Positions 9,470-19,006 are shown, numbered from the stretch's first letter. The stretch is DNA of 64,000 nt from an uncultured Flavobacteriales bacterium (GCA_943787535.1 CALSMU010000019.1:48964-112963), one strand, 5' to 3'. Notes: generated by a model from the letters alone, not told the origin. Made by a program: numbers and translations.

Positions 9470-10834
9470 CTATACAGTTTGACTAAACAAAGGAGTGTCT
9501 GGTTTGTTCCGAATCATTTTAGCATCAAAACACATACAAATATTTCTTACAAACAACCTTCCTTTTTCAGGCACAGTTAATTTGTTGTCTTTAACTACAA
9601 CAAGGCCATCTTCTTTCATTTCATCAAGTAGGGTTAAGCCTTCTAATAAAGCAGGCGTTTGTTGATCGACGTTTTTCCACGAAGTTTCAAAATGACACAT
9701 TATGTTAAGTATGTGTTTACGGATAATTAAATCTTCTTCGGAGAGCAAGTGCCCCCTTAATAAAGGAATTTCCCCTTGATTAACAACTAATTGATACTCT
9801 TCTACTGTTTTTACATTTTGCGCAAAGCTGTACCAGCTATCACTGATTGCCGACATTCCTAAGCCAATCATTAGAGCTGTTTTTCCAGAAGTATATCCCA
9901 TAAAATTGCGATGAAGGGTTTTCTCTTTCATCGCCTTGTACATAGAATCTGTTTTAAGCGCAAAATGATCCATTCCGACTTCTACGTATCCTATTTTGTC
10001 AAATAATTGTTTGCCGACTTCATACAAGTCCCTTTTTACTTCGTCTTTTGGTAAGTCATTTTCATCATAACCCCTCTGCCCCACTCCTTTTATCCATGGA
10101 ACGTGTGCGTAACTGTAAAATGCAATTCTATCGGGTTTTAGCTCTTTGGTTTTATTTATGGTGTCAATAATGTTTTGTAAATTTTGCTTTGGCAAACCAA
10201 ACACTAAGTCATGACTTATTGAGGTGTATCCAATTTTACGCGCCAATTTTGTAACCCTTTCGACATTTTCAAATGGCTGAATCCGATTAATTGTTTTCTG
10301 AACAATTGGGTCGTAATCCTGAACTCCGAAGCTACAACGCCTAAAACCTAACGTATACAATGTAGTTAATTGCTCTTCGGTCGTATTGTTAGGGTGTCCC
10401 TCAAAGCTGAATTCGTGATTTTCCATTAATTCAGAAGCTTCTAGAATACCAGTAATTAACTTTTTAAGGTTTTCTGCACTGAAAAAAGTTGGTGTACCGC
10501 CTCCTAAATGAATTTCTTTGATTTTTGGTTTTTCTGAAAAATGCTTTAAATATAATTGCCATTCTTTCAATACGGTGTCAATGTATGGTTCTTCAACATC
10601 ATGACGTCTTGTAATTCTCTTGTGGCAGCCGCAGAAAGTACAAAGGTTTTCACAAAAAGGAAGGTGAATGTAAAGACTAATTCCTTCTGTATCGTTGCTT
10701 TCATCAAAGGCTTTTTGGAAAGTGTTTTTCCAGGCAGATTTTTTAATACCTTTTTTATCCCAAAAAGGCACCGTTGGATATGATGTGTACCTCGGACCGG
10801 GGACGTTGTATTTTCTAATTAAATCGATATCCAT
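9470..10834 (-). CDS. hemN: Oxygen-independent coproporphyrinogen III oxidase
   Basis: Radical-SAM enzyme of haem biosynthesis that decarboxylates two propionates of coproporphyrinogen III to give protoporphyrinogen IX without oxygen; cytosolic. I start it at the ATG giving MDIDLIRKYN because family members begin a few residues before the conserved YNVPGPRYTSYPT; a 17-codon longer version from 10885 is open but unlike the family. The [4Fe-4S]-binding CxxxCxxCxC is at Cys61, 65, 68 and 70 (CENLCTFCGC). A GGGTP motif follows, and the C-terminal HemN domain is complete, giving 454 residues. queD lies upstream in the same direction about 100 bp away. Confidence 0.95.
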   Translation of the reverse strand: MDIDLIRKYNVPGPRYTSYPTVPFWDKKGIKKSAWKNTFQKAFDESNDTEGISLYIHLPFCENLCTFCGCHKRITRRHDVEEPYIDTVLKEWQLYLKHFSEKPKIKEIHLGGGTPTFFSAENLKKLITGILEASELMENHEFSFEGHPNNTTEEQLTTLYTLGFRRCSFGVQDYDPIVQKTINRIQPFENVERVTKLARKIGYTSISHDLVFGLPKQNLQNIIDTINKTKELKPDRIAFYSYAHVPWIKGVGQRGYDENDLPKDEVKRDLYEVGKQLFDKIGYVEVGMDHFALKTDSMYKAMKEKTLHRNFMGYTSGKTALMIGLGMSAISDSWYSFAQNVKTVEEYQLVVNQGEIPLLRGHLLSEEDLIIRKHILNIMCHFETSWKNVDQQTPALLEGLTLLDEMKEDGLVVVKDNKLTVPEKGRLFVRNICMCFDAKMIRNKPDTPLFSQTV

Positions 10835-10935
10835 ATTATTTTTTATTGTTCTTCCGTTGTTTAACACTTTTAAGAAAGCGTCCAAAACCTTTGCTTATAG
10901 TGCTGTGGCTTCTGCTTAACAGAATTTAATCTGTT

Positions 10936-11373
10936 TTATTTGTTATCACTTGAAAACCATTCGGCATAACTATTTGCAGTCTCTCTTAAAAATGCAGAAT
11001 GGAGTATAATTTTCCCTTGTAAACATTTTTGAACCATTCCTACAATCTCAATCAACATATTTTCACAAGTAGGCTGATAATTTACATACCGAATTCGCTC
11101 ATTGTTTTTTTCAAGACCTTTAAACCGTGAGTCATTGCGTAATAATAAACGATGATCAAAATTTTCGTAAACATGGTCACGAACAATGGATTTTATTTCT
11201 CCAAAGTCGACAACCATCCCGCAGTCAGACAATAACACGTCTTTGCTGGGCTCACCAATTAGTGTAATCTTTAAATGATATGAATGACCATGTATATCTT
11301 TACACTTTCCCTCATAGCCATCCAGCGCATGCGCTGCTTCAAAATCAAATTCTTTGGTTATTCTAATGTTCAT
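10936..11373 (-). CDS. queD: 6-carboxytetrahydropterin synthase / 6-pyruvoyl-tetrahydropterin synthase family
   Basis: Zinc enzyme that converts 7,8-dihydroneopterin triphosphate, in QueD the second step toward queuosine and other 7-deazapurines. Zinc ligands His15, His28 and His30 (FEAAHALDG, IHGHSYH) and the catalytic Cys24 are present; 145 residues is usual. The PTPS and QueD functions cannot be fully separated by motif, but the Cys-x3-His-Gly-His pattern and bacterial context favour QueD. No other queuosine genes are in the window. Confidence 0.88.
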   Translation of the reverse strand: MNIRITKEFDFEAAHALDGYEGKCKDIHGHSYHLKITLIGEPSKDVLLSDCGMVVDFGEIKSIVRDHVYENFDHRLLLRNDSRFKGLEKNNERIRYVNYQPTCENMLIEIVGMVQKCLQGKIILHSAFLRETANSYAEWFSSDNK

Positions 11374-11716
11374 TTATTTCTTGGGTTTCTGCAAATGTAG
11401 CAAAAACCTGAGCTTCGAAAACATGATTTATGTCTTGTTTCTGTCAGATTAAATGGGCGTTATTTTTTCGCGAACACTCGATTAGAGGCCCCATGAAGAC
11501 CACCGAGAGTTAGCACGAAAATATATTCTTATTGTTGAGTAATTGGAAATATGAGAGAAAAAGCTCTTTGTGCGTTCAATTCGAGAAGCCTCAATAGAGT
11601 GTTACAATTGAATTGCTCCAAACAATAAAAAATTAACCTCTTTTTAGCAACAAAACAAAAGAATTCCCGTATTTCTTGAACCAATTTACGGATTAAGGTT
11701 ATATCTTGTAAGCGCA
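11374..11716. other. Intergenic region between queD and the DUF4175 gene
   Basis: About 343 bp between divergent genes. The only signal I can support is a -7-like box, given separately. There is no tRNA-like or terminator-like structure. A 62-codon minus-strand open frame (11529-11717) has no recognisable features and probably is chance. Confidence 0.5.
11392..11399 (-). promoter_or_regulatory. Putative -7 box upstream of queD
   Basis: On the minus strand TACATTTG matches TAnnTTTG and sits about 19 bp before the queD ATG. No TTTG at -33 spacing is clear, so confidence is moderate to low. Confidence 0.4.
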
Positions 11717-14700
11717 ATGCATGGAATAGATGTTCTGATAGAAAAACTGGACGAATTTATTCGTAAGTACTATAAAAATAGGCTTTTAAAAGGTCTTATT
11801 TATAGTTCTGCATTGTTATGTTCTTTCTTTTTATTTGCAATTCTTCTAGAGTATTTTGGAGAATTTGATGTAGTTGGCAGGTCACTTTTGTTTTACGGCT
11901 ATTTGGTGTTGGCTTTATTTATTTTAGTTTTCTATGTGTCTATCCCTCTTTTTAAGTTAGCTAAATTAGGTAAACTGATTTCCTACGAACAGGCTGCAAA
12001 AATTGTCGGAAATCATTTTGGAGGCATAAAAGATAAGATTGTAAACACACTTCAACTCAGCGAAAGTAAAGAGAACATCTCGCCAAGCCACCTCACATTG
12101 ATTTCAGCAAGTATAGATCAAAGGGTAAGTCAGCTTACAGCGGTTTCTTTTAAGTCTGCGATAGATTTCTCAGAGAACAAAAAGTACTTGAAATTTCTAT
12201 TCTCCCCAATAGTTGTTTTGCTTATCATTTCTTTCGCGGATAGCAGCATTATCTTAAATAGTACAGATAACATTTTGCATCACAACATTATTATTACCGA
12301 TAACGCTCCGTTTCGTTTTGAGGTTCAAAACGAAAGTCTTGAAGTAATTCAACAAGAAAACTTTCTTCTATCTGTTAAAGTTAAAGGAAACCATTTCCCT
12401 AACTCAGTTTATGTTAATGTCGATGGCAGAAGGCATAAGCTAAAAAAAACAAGTAATATATCATTTGAACATACATTTAGAAACGTAAACGAAGATCACG
12501 ACTTTTATTTATCCGCAGACGATATTTCATCGGACAATTACTTGCTTCGGGTAATGCCGAAACCTTCATTAATGGGGTTTCGAATCAACTTAGATTATCC
12601 CGAATATACAGATTTAAAAGACGAGGAGTTAAACAACGTAGGGGACTTAACTTTGCCCGAGGGCACAAAAGTGGAATGGGGTTTTATGACAAAAAACACG
12701 AATCAGATTAACCTTCATTTTCCTGATTCATTGGTTGTACTAAGTCCTTTTGGCCAGAACTCATTTAGCCATACTCAGCAGTTTTTTAAGAGCGCTAGTT
12801 ATTCAATTTCTACTCAGAACGATTACATTACGAATGATGATTCTATAGCATATTTTCTAAACGTAATTAAGGACGCCTCACCCTCTATAAGTGTAGATGA
12901 GAAATTGGACTCAGGAAACACGCTTGTTCATTACTTTAATGGAGAAATTGCGGACGATTATGGTTTTACGAAACTTGTTTTTAAATATAAAAGGGTAAAT
13001 GATGGAAAAGCAAGTAAGTTTGAGTCCATTCAAGTTCCTATTTCTAAAAACTATAAAAAAGAACAGTTTTTCCATTATTTAGATATGTCAAAACTTAACT
13101 TAAGCCCAGGCGAATCCATAGAGCATTACTTTGTTGTTTGGGACAATGATCGATTAAATGGACCAAAGTCTTCGCGTTCTCAAACAAGAGTTTATAAGGC
13201 TCCTACAATAAATGAGCTTGCAAATAAAGCTGATAAATCAAATGAAGACCTCAAGGATAAGCTTTCAGAAAATTTAAAGGACGTGCAAAAACTGCAAGAG
13301 GAATTGAAAGCAATTCAAAAAGGTCTTTTAGAAAAACCGAAGCCTGATTGGCAGGACAAAAACAGGTTAGAAGATTTCTTAAAGAAACAGCGCAACTTGG
13401 AGAATAAGATTAACCAAATGAAACAAGATAATAGTAAAAAAAACAATGAACAGAATGAATATGAAAAGCTAAGCGAAGATATTTTAGAAAAGCAACAACA
13501 ATTAAATGAGCTGTTTGAACAATTAATGACAGATGAAATGAAGCAAATGTATAAGGAGCTTCAAAAAATGCTAGAGGAGTTAAACAAGAACCAGTTGTTA
13601 AATAAAATGGATCAAATTGAATTATCTCAAGAGCAAATGGAAAAGGAACTGGATAGGTCGCTGGAGCAGTTCAAGCAAATGGAGTTTGACAGTAAATTAG
13701 AAAAAATCACAGATCGACTGGATGAGCTGGCGGAAAAGCAAAAGGATTTATCTAAGGAAACAAAAAACAAAGAGAAATCTAATTTTCAATTAAACAAGGA
13801 ACAAGAAAAATTGAATCAAGAGTTTAAAAATATCCAGGAAGAAATGAAAGAACTGGAGGAGTTGAATGAAGACCTGGAAAGGAAAAAGAACATGCTTGAC
13901 ACGAAAGAAGAAGAGAAAAATATTTCAGAGGGGTTGGATGAAAGTAAAAAAAACATAGAAGATAAAAAGAACAAAAAAGCTGCAGAGAAACAAGATCAAG
14001 CTGCAGAGGACATGGATGAACTTTCGCAAATGTTGAAGAATATGAAATCTAAAGACAAAGAACAAAAAGACTCCGAGAGTATGGAGTCTTTGCGCCAGTT
14101 ACTTGAGAATTTAATTCAATTTTCTTTTGAACAAGAGGAAGTAATGCATGAGCTGAAGGGTTTGAGTCCTAAAGATCCGCAATATGTTAAGTTAGGACAA
14201 AGACAGCGTAAATTAGAAGATGATGCGCAACTATTAGAGGATTCTCTTTTTGCTTTGAGCAAGAGAGTTATGCAACTAGGTCCGCATATAAACAAGGAGG
14301 TTGCGGCTATGAACAAGAATATTGAAAATGCAGTCAAGCATATTGCCGACAGACAAACACCCAAGGCCTCCAGCGAACAGCAGTATGTAATGACAGCTGC
14401 TAATAACCTAGCACTTCTATTTGACGAAGCTATTAAACAAATGCAAAAACAACAAAAAGGTCCTCCGGGAGAAGGCGAGTGTAATAAGCCAGGGGGTAAA
14501 GGAAACGGAAAGCCTTCTGCTAAAAGCATGAAGGAAATGCAAGATGCCTTAAAAAAACAACTTGACAAGATGAAGAAGTCCATGGAAAAGGCAGATAACT
14601 CTGGAGGCAAGAAAGAGGGGAAAAAGGGTGACGGAGGCAAAAAACCTGGTGGTCAAGGTGGTGTTGGAGGGATGTCTAGCAAAGAGATTGCGCAAATGGC

Positions 14701-15100
14701 TGCCGCCCAAAGTGCCTTAAGAAAACAAATGGAACAAATGGGCCAGGAGCTTAACAAAGACGGATCAGGCAATGGAAATGGCTTAAAAAAAATAGCCAAG
14801 GACATGGAAAAACTAGAGGAAGATATTGTCAATAAAAGAATTTCGAAAGAGACAATAATGCGCCACAAAGATATTATGACCCGCCTTTTGAAGCACGAGA
14901 AAGCACAAAGAGAAAGGGAGTTTGATGAGAAAAGAGAAGCTAATGAAGCAAAAAAGCAACTTTTTAGTAACCCAAATGAATATCTTGAGTATAAGGAAGA
15001 CAAAGAGAAGGAAATCGAAATGTTAAAAACGATTCCTCCCTCACTAAAACCATACTATAAAAACAAAGTGAACGAGTATTTTAATCAAATTGATGAATGA
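11717..15100 (+). CDS. DUF4175-family membrane protein with long coiled coil
   Basis: A 1127-residue protein of the Bacteroidota DUF4175 family, function unknown. Two membrane helices near the N-terminus (about residues 23-45 and 54-78) and a third (about 150-172) are followed by a beta-rich, probably periplasmic region (about 180-490). From about residue 495 to the end it is dominated by Lys/Glu/Gln-rich coiled coil, interrupted by Gly/Pro/Lys-rich low-complexity stretches near residues 915-935 and 960-985. No signal for type IX export is seen. It overlaps the downstream HATPase gene by 11 bp, and the order DUF4175, HATPase, ybeY, mnmG is, to my knowledge, a common arrangement in this phylum. 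A structural or envelope-associated role is inference only. Confidence 0.88.
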   Translation: MHGIDVLIEKLDEFIRKYYKNRLLKGLIYSSALLCSFFLFAILLEYFGEFDVVGRSLLFYGYLVLALFILVFYVSIPLFKLAKLGKLISYEQAAKIVGNHFGGIKDKIVNTLQLSESKENISPSHLTLISASIDQRVSQLTAVSFKSAIDFSENKKYLKFLFSPIVVLLIISFADSSIILNSTDNILHHNIIITDNAPFRFEVQNESLEVIQQENFLLSVKVKGNHFPNSVYVNVDGRRHKLKKTSNISFEHTFRNVNEDHDFYLSADDISSDNYLLRVMPKPSLMGFRINLDYPEYTDLKDEELNNVGDLTLPEGTKVEWGFMTKNTNQINLHFPDSLVVLSPFGQNSFSHTQQFFKSASYSISTQNDYITNDDSIAYFLNVIKDASPSISVDEKLDSGNTLVHYFNGEIADDYGFTKLVFKYKRVNDGKASKFESIQVPISKNYKKEQFFHYLDMSKLNLSPGESIEHYFVVWDNDRLNGPKSSRSQTRVYKAPTINELANKADKSNEDLKDKLSENLKDVQKLQEELKAIQKGLLEKPKPDWQDKNRLEDFLKKQRNLENKINQMKQDNSKKNNEQNEYEKLSEDILEKQQQLNELFEQLMTDEMKQMYKELQKMLEELNKNQLLNKMDQIELSQEQMEKELDRSLEQFKQMEFDSKLEKITDRLDELAEKQKDLSKETKNKEKSNFQLNKEQEKLNQEFKNIQEEMKELEELNEDLERKKNMLDTKEEEKNISEGLDESKKNIEDKKNKKAAEKQDQAAEDMDELSQMLKNMKSKDKEQKDSESMESLRQLLENLIQFSFEQEEVMHELKGLSPKDPQYVKLGQRQRKLEDDAQLLEDSLFALSKRVMQLGPHINKEVAAMNKNIENAVKHIADRQTPKASSEQQYVMTAANNLALLFDEAIKQMQKQQKGPPGEGECNKPGGKGNGKPSAKSMKEMQDALKKQLDKMKKSMEKADNSGGKKEGKKGDGGKKPGGQGGVGGMSSKEIAQMAAAQSALRKQMEQMGQELNKDGSGNGNGLKKIAKDMEKLEEDIVNKRISKETIMRHKDIMTRLLKHEKAQREREFDEKREANEAKKQLFSNPNEYLEYKEDKEKEIEMLKTIPPSLKPYYKNKVNEYFNQIDE

Positions 15101-15524
15101 TACCATGGAGACACAATCCTTTTTAAGAGTGCAAAAAATAGACTTTCCTTCTGAGGCAGAGAACATTTATTTGGTAGAAAAATTGGTAGATAATGTTTGT
15201 GAGGAGTTGGAAATCCCTGAAGGTAATTATGGAAACATATTAATAGCCTTAACGGAAGCGGTAAACAATGCTATTCACCATGGAAACAAGTTAGATGTAA
15301 AGAAAAAAACATCGGTTGCCTGTGGTCAAAATGAAAACACACTAAAATTTAGAATTGAAGATGAAGGTGTGGGTTTTGATTTTGAAAATTTACCTGATCC
15401 AACAGACCCAAAAAACATTGAGAAGCCAAATGGAAGGGGTATTTTTTTAATGAAAAACTTAGCTGACGAGGTTTCTTTCGAAGAAAACGGAAGGGTAGTT
15501 GAGCTTTCATTTGAATGCGAATAG
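15090..15524 (+). CDS. RsbW-like ATP-binding protein (HATPase, anti-sigma-factor type)
   Basis: A 144-residue stand-alone GHKL ATPase domain like serine-kinase anti-sigma factors. The N-box EAVNNAIHHGN is at about residues 51-61, G1 is EDEGVGFDF, and G2 is GRGIFLMKNLAD. No sigma factor or anti-anti-sigma partner is adjacent. Three in-frame ATGs (15090, 15093, 15105) could start it; the first is taken, and all overlap or abut the DUF4175 stop codon, implying translational coupling. A strong terminator follows. The target is unknown, and the coupling to DUF4175 is the main clue to its role. Confidence 0.88.
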   Translation: MMNDTMETQSFLRVQKIDFPSEAENIYLVEKLVDNVCEELEIPEGNYGNILIALTEAVNNAIHHGNKLDVKKKTSVACGQNENTLKFRIEDEGVGFDFENLPDPTDPKNIEKPNGRGIFLMKNLADEVSFEENGRVVELSFECE

Positions 15525-15557
15525 GTAATTGGTTGAATGAGTTATATATTTAATTTG

Positions 15558-15581
15558 TCCCGTTTAATGCGGGATTTTTTT
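15558..15581 (+). terminator. Intrinsic terminator
   Basis: TCCCG-TTTAATG-CGGGA followed by seven T residues: a GC-rich 5-bp stem (extendable by a G-U pair), 7-nt loop and U-run, placed 33 bp after the HATPase stop. It separates the DUF4175/HATPase transcript from ybeY. Confidence 0.85.
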
Positions 15582-15592
15582 ATACCCAAACT

Positions 15593-16024
15593 ATGCTGAC
15601 GGATAATATTTTTTTTCATACTGAAGATATTTCTTTTGCACTTGACAGTGAAAAAAAAACTTCAAATTGGCTAGTAAAGTTAATTGAACGACACAATAAA
15701 AAGCTTGGAGAATTAAACTGTATATTTTGTTCGGACGATTATTTATTGAAGTTGAACCAAGAACACTTGAATCATGATTATTTCACTGACATTGTTACAT
15801 TTGATTATTGTCATAATGATGTGATTTCAGGAGATCTATTTATATCTGTTGATAGAACTAAAGAAAATGCCAAGACATTTGGGAAAACGGAAAGCAATGA
15901 ACTTAATAGAGTAATTGCGCATGGTTTATTACATTTGCTCGGGTTTTCGGACAAGACTCCCGAAGATATTGTAGAAATGCGGAGCATGGAAGAAGAGGCG
16001 TTAACTATGTGGCTGAGCTTTTAG
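15593..16024 (+). CDS. ybeY: Endoribonuclease YbeY, rRNA maturation factor
   Basis: Single-strand-specific metallo-endoribonuclease involved in 16S rRNA 3' maturation and ribosome quality control. The metal site HGLLHLLGFSD supplies His110, His114 and, in place of the third His found in E. coli, Asp120, a variant I recall from Bacteroidota homologues. The 143-residue length is normal. The ATG lies 12 bp after the end of an intrinsic terminator, so it should have its own promoter, possibly leaderless. mnmG follows after a 60-bp gap carrying a parS site. Confidence 0.92.
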   Translation: MLTDNIFFHTEDISFALDSEKKTSNWLVKLIERHNKKLGELNCIFCSDDYLLKLNQEHLNHDYFTDIVTFDYCHNDVISGDLFISVDRTKENAKTFGKTESNELNRVIAHGLLHLLGFSDKTPEDIVEMRSMEEEALTMWLSF

Positions 16025-16052
16025 GTTGCTGATATCCAATGGTTTAACAACT

Positions 16053-16068
16053 TGTTTCACGTGGAACA
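16053..16068. other. parS-like ParB-binding site, upstream of mnmG
   Basis: TGTTTCACGTGGAACA fits the widely conserved chromosomal parS consensus TGTTnCACGTGnAACA at every defined position. It lies in the 60-bp gap between ybeY and mnmG, ending 16 bp before the mnmG ATG. A ParB role is inferred from the sequence; no parAB genes are in the window. Confidence 0.85.
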
Positions 16069-16084
16069 TTAATAAAAAGTAGAA

Positions 16085-17959
16085 ATGCTGGAAAAGTATG
16101 ATGTTATAGTTGTTGGTGGTGGACACGCAGGAAATGAAGCTGCTGCTGCGGCGGCAAATCTTGGAGCTAGTGTTCTTATGATTACCATGAACATGGAGAC
16201 CATAGGTCAAATGAGTTGTAACCCGGCTATTGGAGGTATTGCAAAAGGGCAAATAGTTCGTGAAATAGACGCTTTGGGCGGTTATACTGGGATTGTTACC
16301 GACAAAAGCGCTATTCAGTTTAAGCTTTTGAATTTAAGCAAAGGACCGGCTATGTGGAGTCCTAGGGCTCAATGCGACCGTATGATGTTTTCAAGGACTT
16401 GGAGGCTAACCCTTGAGCAAAATCCAAACGTCGACTTTTGGCAAGATATGGTGGTTGGTATAACTACCTGCAATGGTAAAGTGAGGGGGGTGAAAACGGC
16501 AATGGGAATTGAAGTAAAAGGAAAATCAGTAATTCTGAACAGCGGTACTTTTTTGAATGGAACTATACACCTTGGTGAGAAGCAATATGGTGGCGGTAGG
16601 ATGGGAGAGAAGGGAGCCCATGGAATAACTGAGCAATTAGTTGAATTTGGTTTTGAATCAGGCAGAATGAAAACGGGCACTCCGCCTAGAGTCGATGGAC
16701 GTTCTATTGACTTTTCGAAAATGGCCGAACAACCAGGTGACATAAACCCAAAGAAATTTTCCTATTCTGATGAGACAGAGTTTCTATCTCACCAAAAAAG
16801 TTGTTGGATTACCTATACAAATCCGGAGGTGCATGAGATGTTAAAAACTGGGTTTGATCGGTCGCCGATGTTCAATGGATCTATAAAAAGCGTAGGTCCT
16901 CGTTATTGTCCCTCTATTGAAGATAAAATTAATCGTTTTGCTGAGCGTAATCGTCATCAAATATTTGCAGAACCCGAGGGTTGGGATACTATAGAGTACT
17001 ATGTCAATGGCTTTAGCACCAGTTTGCCGGAAGAGGTTCAGATGAGAGCCCTTCGCTTGGTTCCTGGCTTCGAAAATGCTAAAATGTTTCGGCCTGGGTA
17101 CGCGATTGAGTACGATTATTTTCCTCCAACACAATTGAAGCATACCCTGGAAACGAAACTTATAGAAGGTTTGTATTTTTCAGGTCAGATTAATGGGACC
17201 ACTGGGTATGAAGAAGCGGCAAGTCAGGGTCTAATTGCTGGAATAAATGCTGCATTGAAGGTGCAGCAAAAGCAGGAGTTTACATTATCGCGTAGTGAGG
17301 CTTATATTGGAGTGCTGATTGATGATTTGATTACGAAAGGCACTGAAGAGCCTTACAGAATGTTTACGTCGCGCGCAGAATATAGGATTTTATTGCGTCA
17401 AGATAATGCCGATTTAAGGCTTACCGAAAAAGGATTTAAAATTGGTTTAGCCTCGAAAGAACGCATGAAGAAGGTTTTAGAAAAGGAAGCAAAAACGGAT
17501 CAGCTAATAAAGGTTATTCGCAAAACATCAATTGATCCGGAACGGATTAATCCAATTCTAGAAAAGAAGAAGACGTCTCCAATCAAGCAGAAAGTAAAAA
17601 TGGACGGGGTTTTGGCACGGCCGTTTTTAACGATTCACGATTTAGAAATAGCTAATGACACGCTTAAGGACTTTATTGACAATATAGGAAATGAGAAACG
17701 AGATGTTTTGGAACAAGCCGAAATAATGATAAAATATAAAGGTTATTTGGATCGGGAAAGGGATGTTGCTGACAAGCTGTCAAGACTGGAACATGTTGTT
17801 ATTCCCGACAGTATCGACTATGGTAAATTTTCTTCACTTTCTAATGAAGCCAAAGAGAAGTTGGGTGAAATCGGTCCGAAAACGTTGGGTCAAGCTTCAA
17901 GAATCAGCGGAATTAAACCGTCTGACATATCTGTATTAATGATTTATCTTGGCAGATAA
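16085..17959 (+). CDS. mnmG: tRNA uridine-5-carboxymethylaminomethyl modification enzyme MnmG (GidA)
   Basis: FAD- and NADH-dependent enzyme that, with the GTPase MnmE, installs the cmnm5 (or mnm5-precursor) group on the wobble uridine of several tRNAs; cytosolic. The N-terminal FAD-binding GGGHAG is at residues 11-16; the signature [12 protein letters not shown], the GYEEAASQG motif and the C-terminal helical domain are complete. The 624-residue length is normal. It is bracketed by two parS-like sites (16053 and 17969). gidA lies near oriC in many bacteria, consistent with an origin-proximal location, although no DnaA-box cluster was seen. Confidence 0.97.
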   Translation: MLEKYDVIVVGGGHAGNEAAAAAANLGASVLMITMNMETIGQMSCNPAIGGIAKGQIVREIDALGGYTGIVTDKSAIQFKLLNLSKGPAMWSPRAQCDRMMFSRTWRLTLEQNPNVDFWQDMVVGITTCNGKVRGVKTAMGIEVKGKSVILNSGTFLNGTIHLGEKQYGGGRMGEKGAHGITEQLVEFGFESGRMKTGTPPRVDGRSIDFSKMAEQPGDINPKKFSYSDETEFLSHQKSCWITYTNPEVHEMLKTGFDRSPMFNGSIKSVGPRYCPSIEDKINRFAERNRHQIFAEPEGWDTIEYYVNGFSTSLPEEVQMRALRLVPGFENAKMFRPGYAIEYDYFPPTQLKHTLETKLIEGLYFSGQINGTTGYEEAASQGLIAGINAALKVQQKQEFTLSRSEAYIGVLIDDLITKGTEEPYRMFTSRAEYRILLRQDNADLRLTEKGFKIGLASKERMKKVLEKEAKTDQLIKVIRKTSIDPERINPILEKKKTSPIKQKVKMDGVLARPFLTIHDLEIANDTLKDFIDNIGNEKRDVLEQAEIMIKYKGYLDRERDVADKLSRLEHVVIPDSIDYGKFSSLSNEAKEKLGEIGPKTLGQASRISGIKPSDISVLMIYLGR

Positions 17960-17968
17960 AATTAGAAT

Positions 17969-17984
17969 AGTTCCACGTGAAACA
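17969..17984. other. parS-like ParB-binding site overlapping a start codon
   Basis: AGTTCCACGTGAAACA matches the parS consensus at all but the first base. The right half, GTGAAACA, doubles as the start (GTG AAA CA.) of the methyltransferase gene. It is about 1.9 kb from the first site, with mnmG in between. Confidence 0.75.
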
Positions 17985-18876
17985 TCAATTAATAAATATC
18001 GAAAAGTGTCCCATTTGCGGAGGAGATTCTCTAGAAAAATTCCTAGAAGCAGAAGACCACAACGTAAGTCACGATCGTTTTAATATTGTAGAATGTAACG
18101 ATTGTTCTTTTCGGTTTACGAATCCGATTCCTACGGAAGATACAATAGGAAATTATTATAAATCGGAAAATTATGTTTCTCATTCCGGAACAAAGAAAGG
18201 ACTTATAAATAGAGTTTACCATGTTGTCCGTTCCAGGGCAATCAAGCAAAAAGAAAAGTTGGCGTCAAAGCATTCAACAGCTAAAAACATTTTAGATATT
18301 GGCTGTGGCACTGGGGATTTTTTAGCTTATTGTAAATCACTAAACTGGAACACGCTTGGATTAGAGCCTGACCAATCTGCGCGGAACATTGCAATCGAAA
18401 GCAACTTAATAGAAGCAAAACCATTGAATCATTTATATGCGGTTGAGGAGAATACGTTTGATGTAATTTCTATGTGGCACGTATTGGAGCATGTGTATAA
18501 TTTAAATGAAGATATAAAGCAATATAAAAAGATTTTAAAGCAAGACGGGGTATTAATAGTTGCAGTTCCAAATTGCTCTAGTAAAGATGCAGAACACTAT
18601 GGTACAAATTGGGCTGCTTACGATTTGCCAATTCATTTGTACCATTTTAGACCTAATAACATGAAAAAATTATTTTCTAATCATGGAATGGAGGTAGTTG
18701 AAATATTGCCAATGAAATATGACGCGTACTACATAAGCATGGTTTCGGAAAAATATAAAGGGGGAAATATTTTCTCGGGTTTTTTTAATGGGTTTAAATC
18801 GAATCTCGCAGCAAATGCAAAAAACAACAAATATTCAAGTCAGATTTATGTTATCAAGCATCAAAAAGGTGTTTAA
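17977..18876 (+). CDS. Class I SAM-dependent methyltransferase with N-terminal zinc-binding motif
   Basis: A 299-residue methyltransferase. Cys11/Cys14 (CPICGG) and Cys40/Cys43 (CNDC) form a likely zinc-binding head, followed by the SAM-binding motif ILDIGCGTGDFL at about residues 105-116. Downstream segments (FDVISMWHVLEHV, GGVLIVAVPN-like) are typical of Methyltransf_13/ubiE-like enzymes, many of which modify sugars or lipids. The only credible start is a GTG at 17977, inside a parS-like site; the next in-frame Met is far into the domain. The substrate is unknown. It follows mnmG by 17 bp, so it may be in the same transcript. Confidence 0.85.
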   Translation: MKHQLINIEKCPICGGDSLEKFLEAEDHNVSHDRFNIVECNDCSFRFTNPIPTEDTIGNYYKSENYVSHSGTKKGLINRVYHVVRSRAIKQKEKLASKHSTAKNILDIGCGTGDFLAYCKSLNWNTLGLEPDQSARNIAIESNLIEAKPLNHLYAVEENTFDVISMWHVLEHVYNLNEDIKQYKKILKQDGVLIVAVPNCSSKDAEHYGTNWAAYDLPIHLYHFRPNNMKKLFSNHGMEVVEILPMKYDAYYISMVSEKYKGGNIFSGFFNGFKSNLAANAKNNKYSSQIYVIKHQKGV

Positions 18877-18989
18877 AAGCGAATTGAGAGACTTTTGCTT
18901 GTCAAGTGAAACAATGCCATTAATTGTTGAAGATGGTCAATTTAAGCACGCCTTCCCGGCTTACGCCTAAAATACTGAAAATCAACAGA

Positions 18990-19006
18990 TTAGTCTAAAA
19001 GACTAA
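18990..19006 (+). terminator. Weak hairpin after the methyltransferase gene
   Basis: TTAGTCT-AAA-AGACTAA, a 7-bp stem with a 3-nt loop followed by ATATTTTC. It is AT-rich with an interrupted U-run, in the roughly 200-bp gap before the DUF2141 gene. It could be a weak terminator. Confidence 0.35.

Noticed and set aside
9316..9486. A 56-codon plus-strand frame starting with GTG and overlapping the 3' end of hemN
   Set aside because: It has no recognisable motif and overlaps a conserved gene on the other strand; a chance frame is more likely.
10918..10935. Inverted repeat AACAGA-N6-TCTGTT after the queD stop
   Set aside because: A short AT-rich stem with no U-run on the minus strand; not enough for a terminator call.
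18788..18970. Alternative frame over the methyltransferase 3' end running 94 bp past its stop
   Set aside because: The methyltransferase ends normally with a family-typical tail, so no frameshift is needed, and the extra frame shows no recognisable domain.
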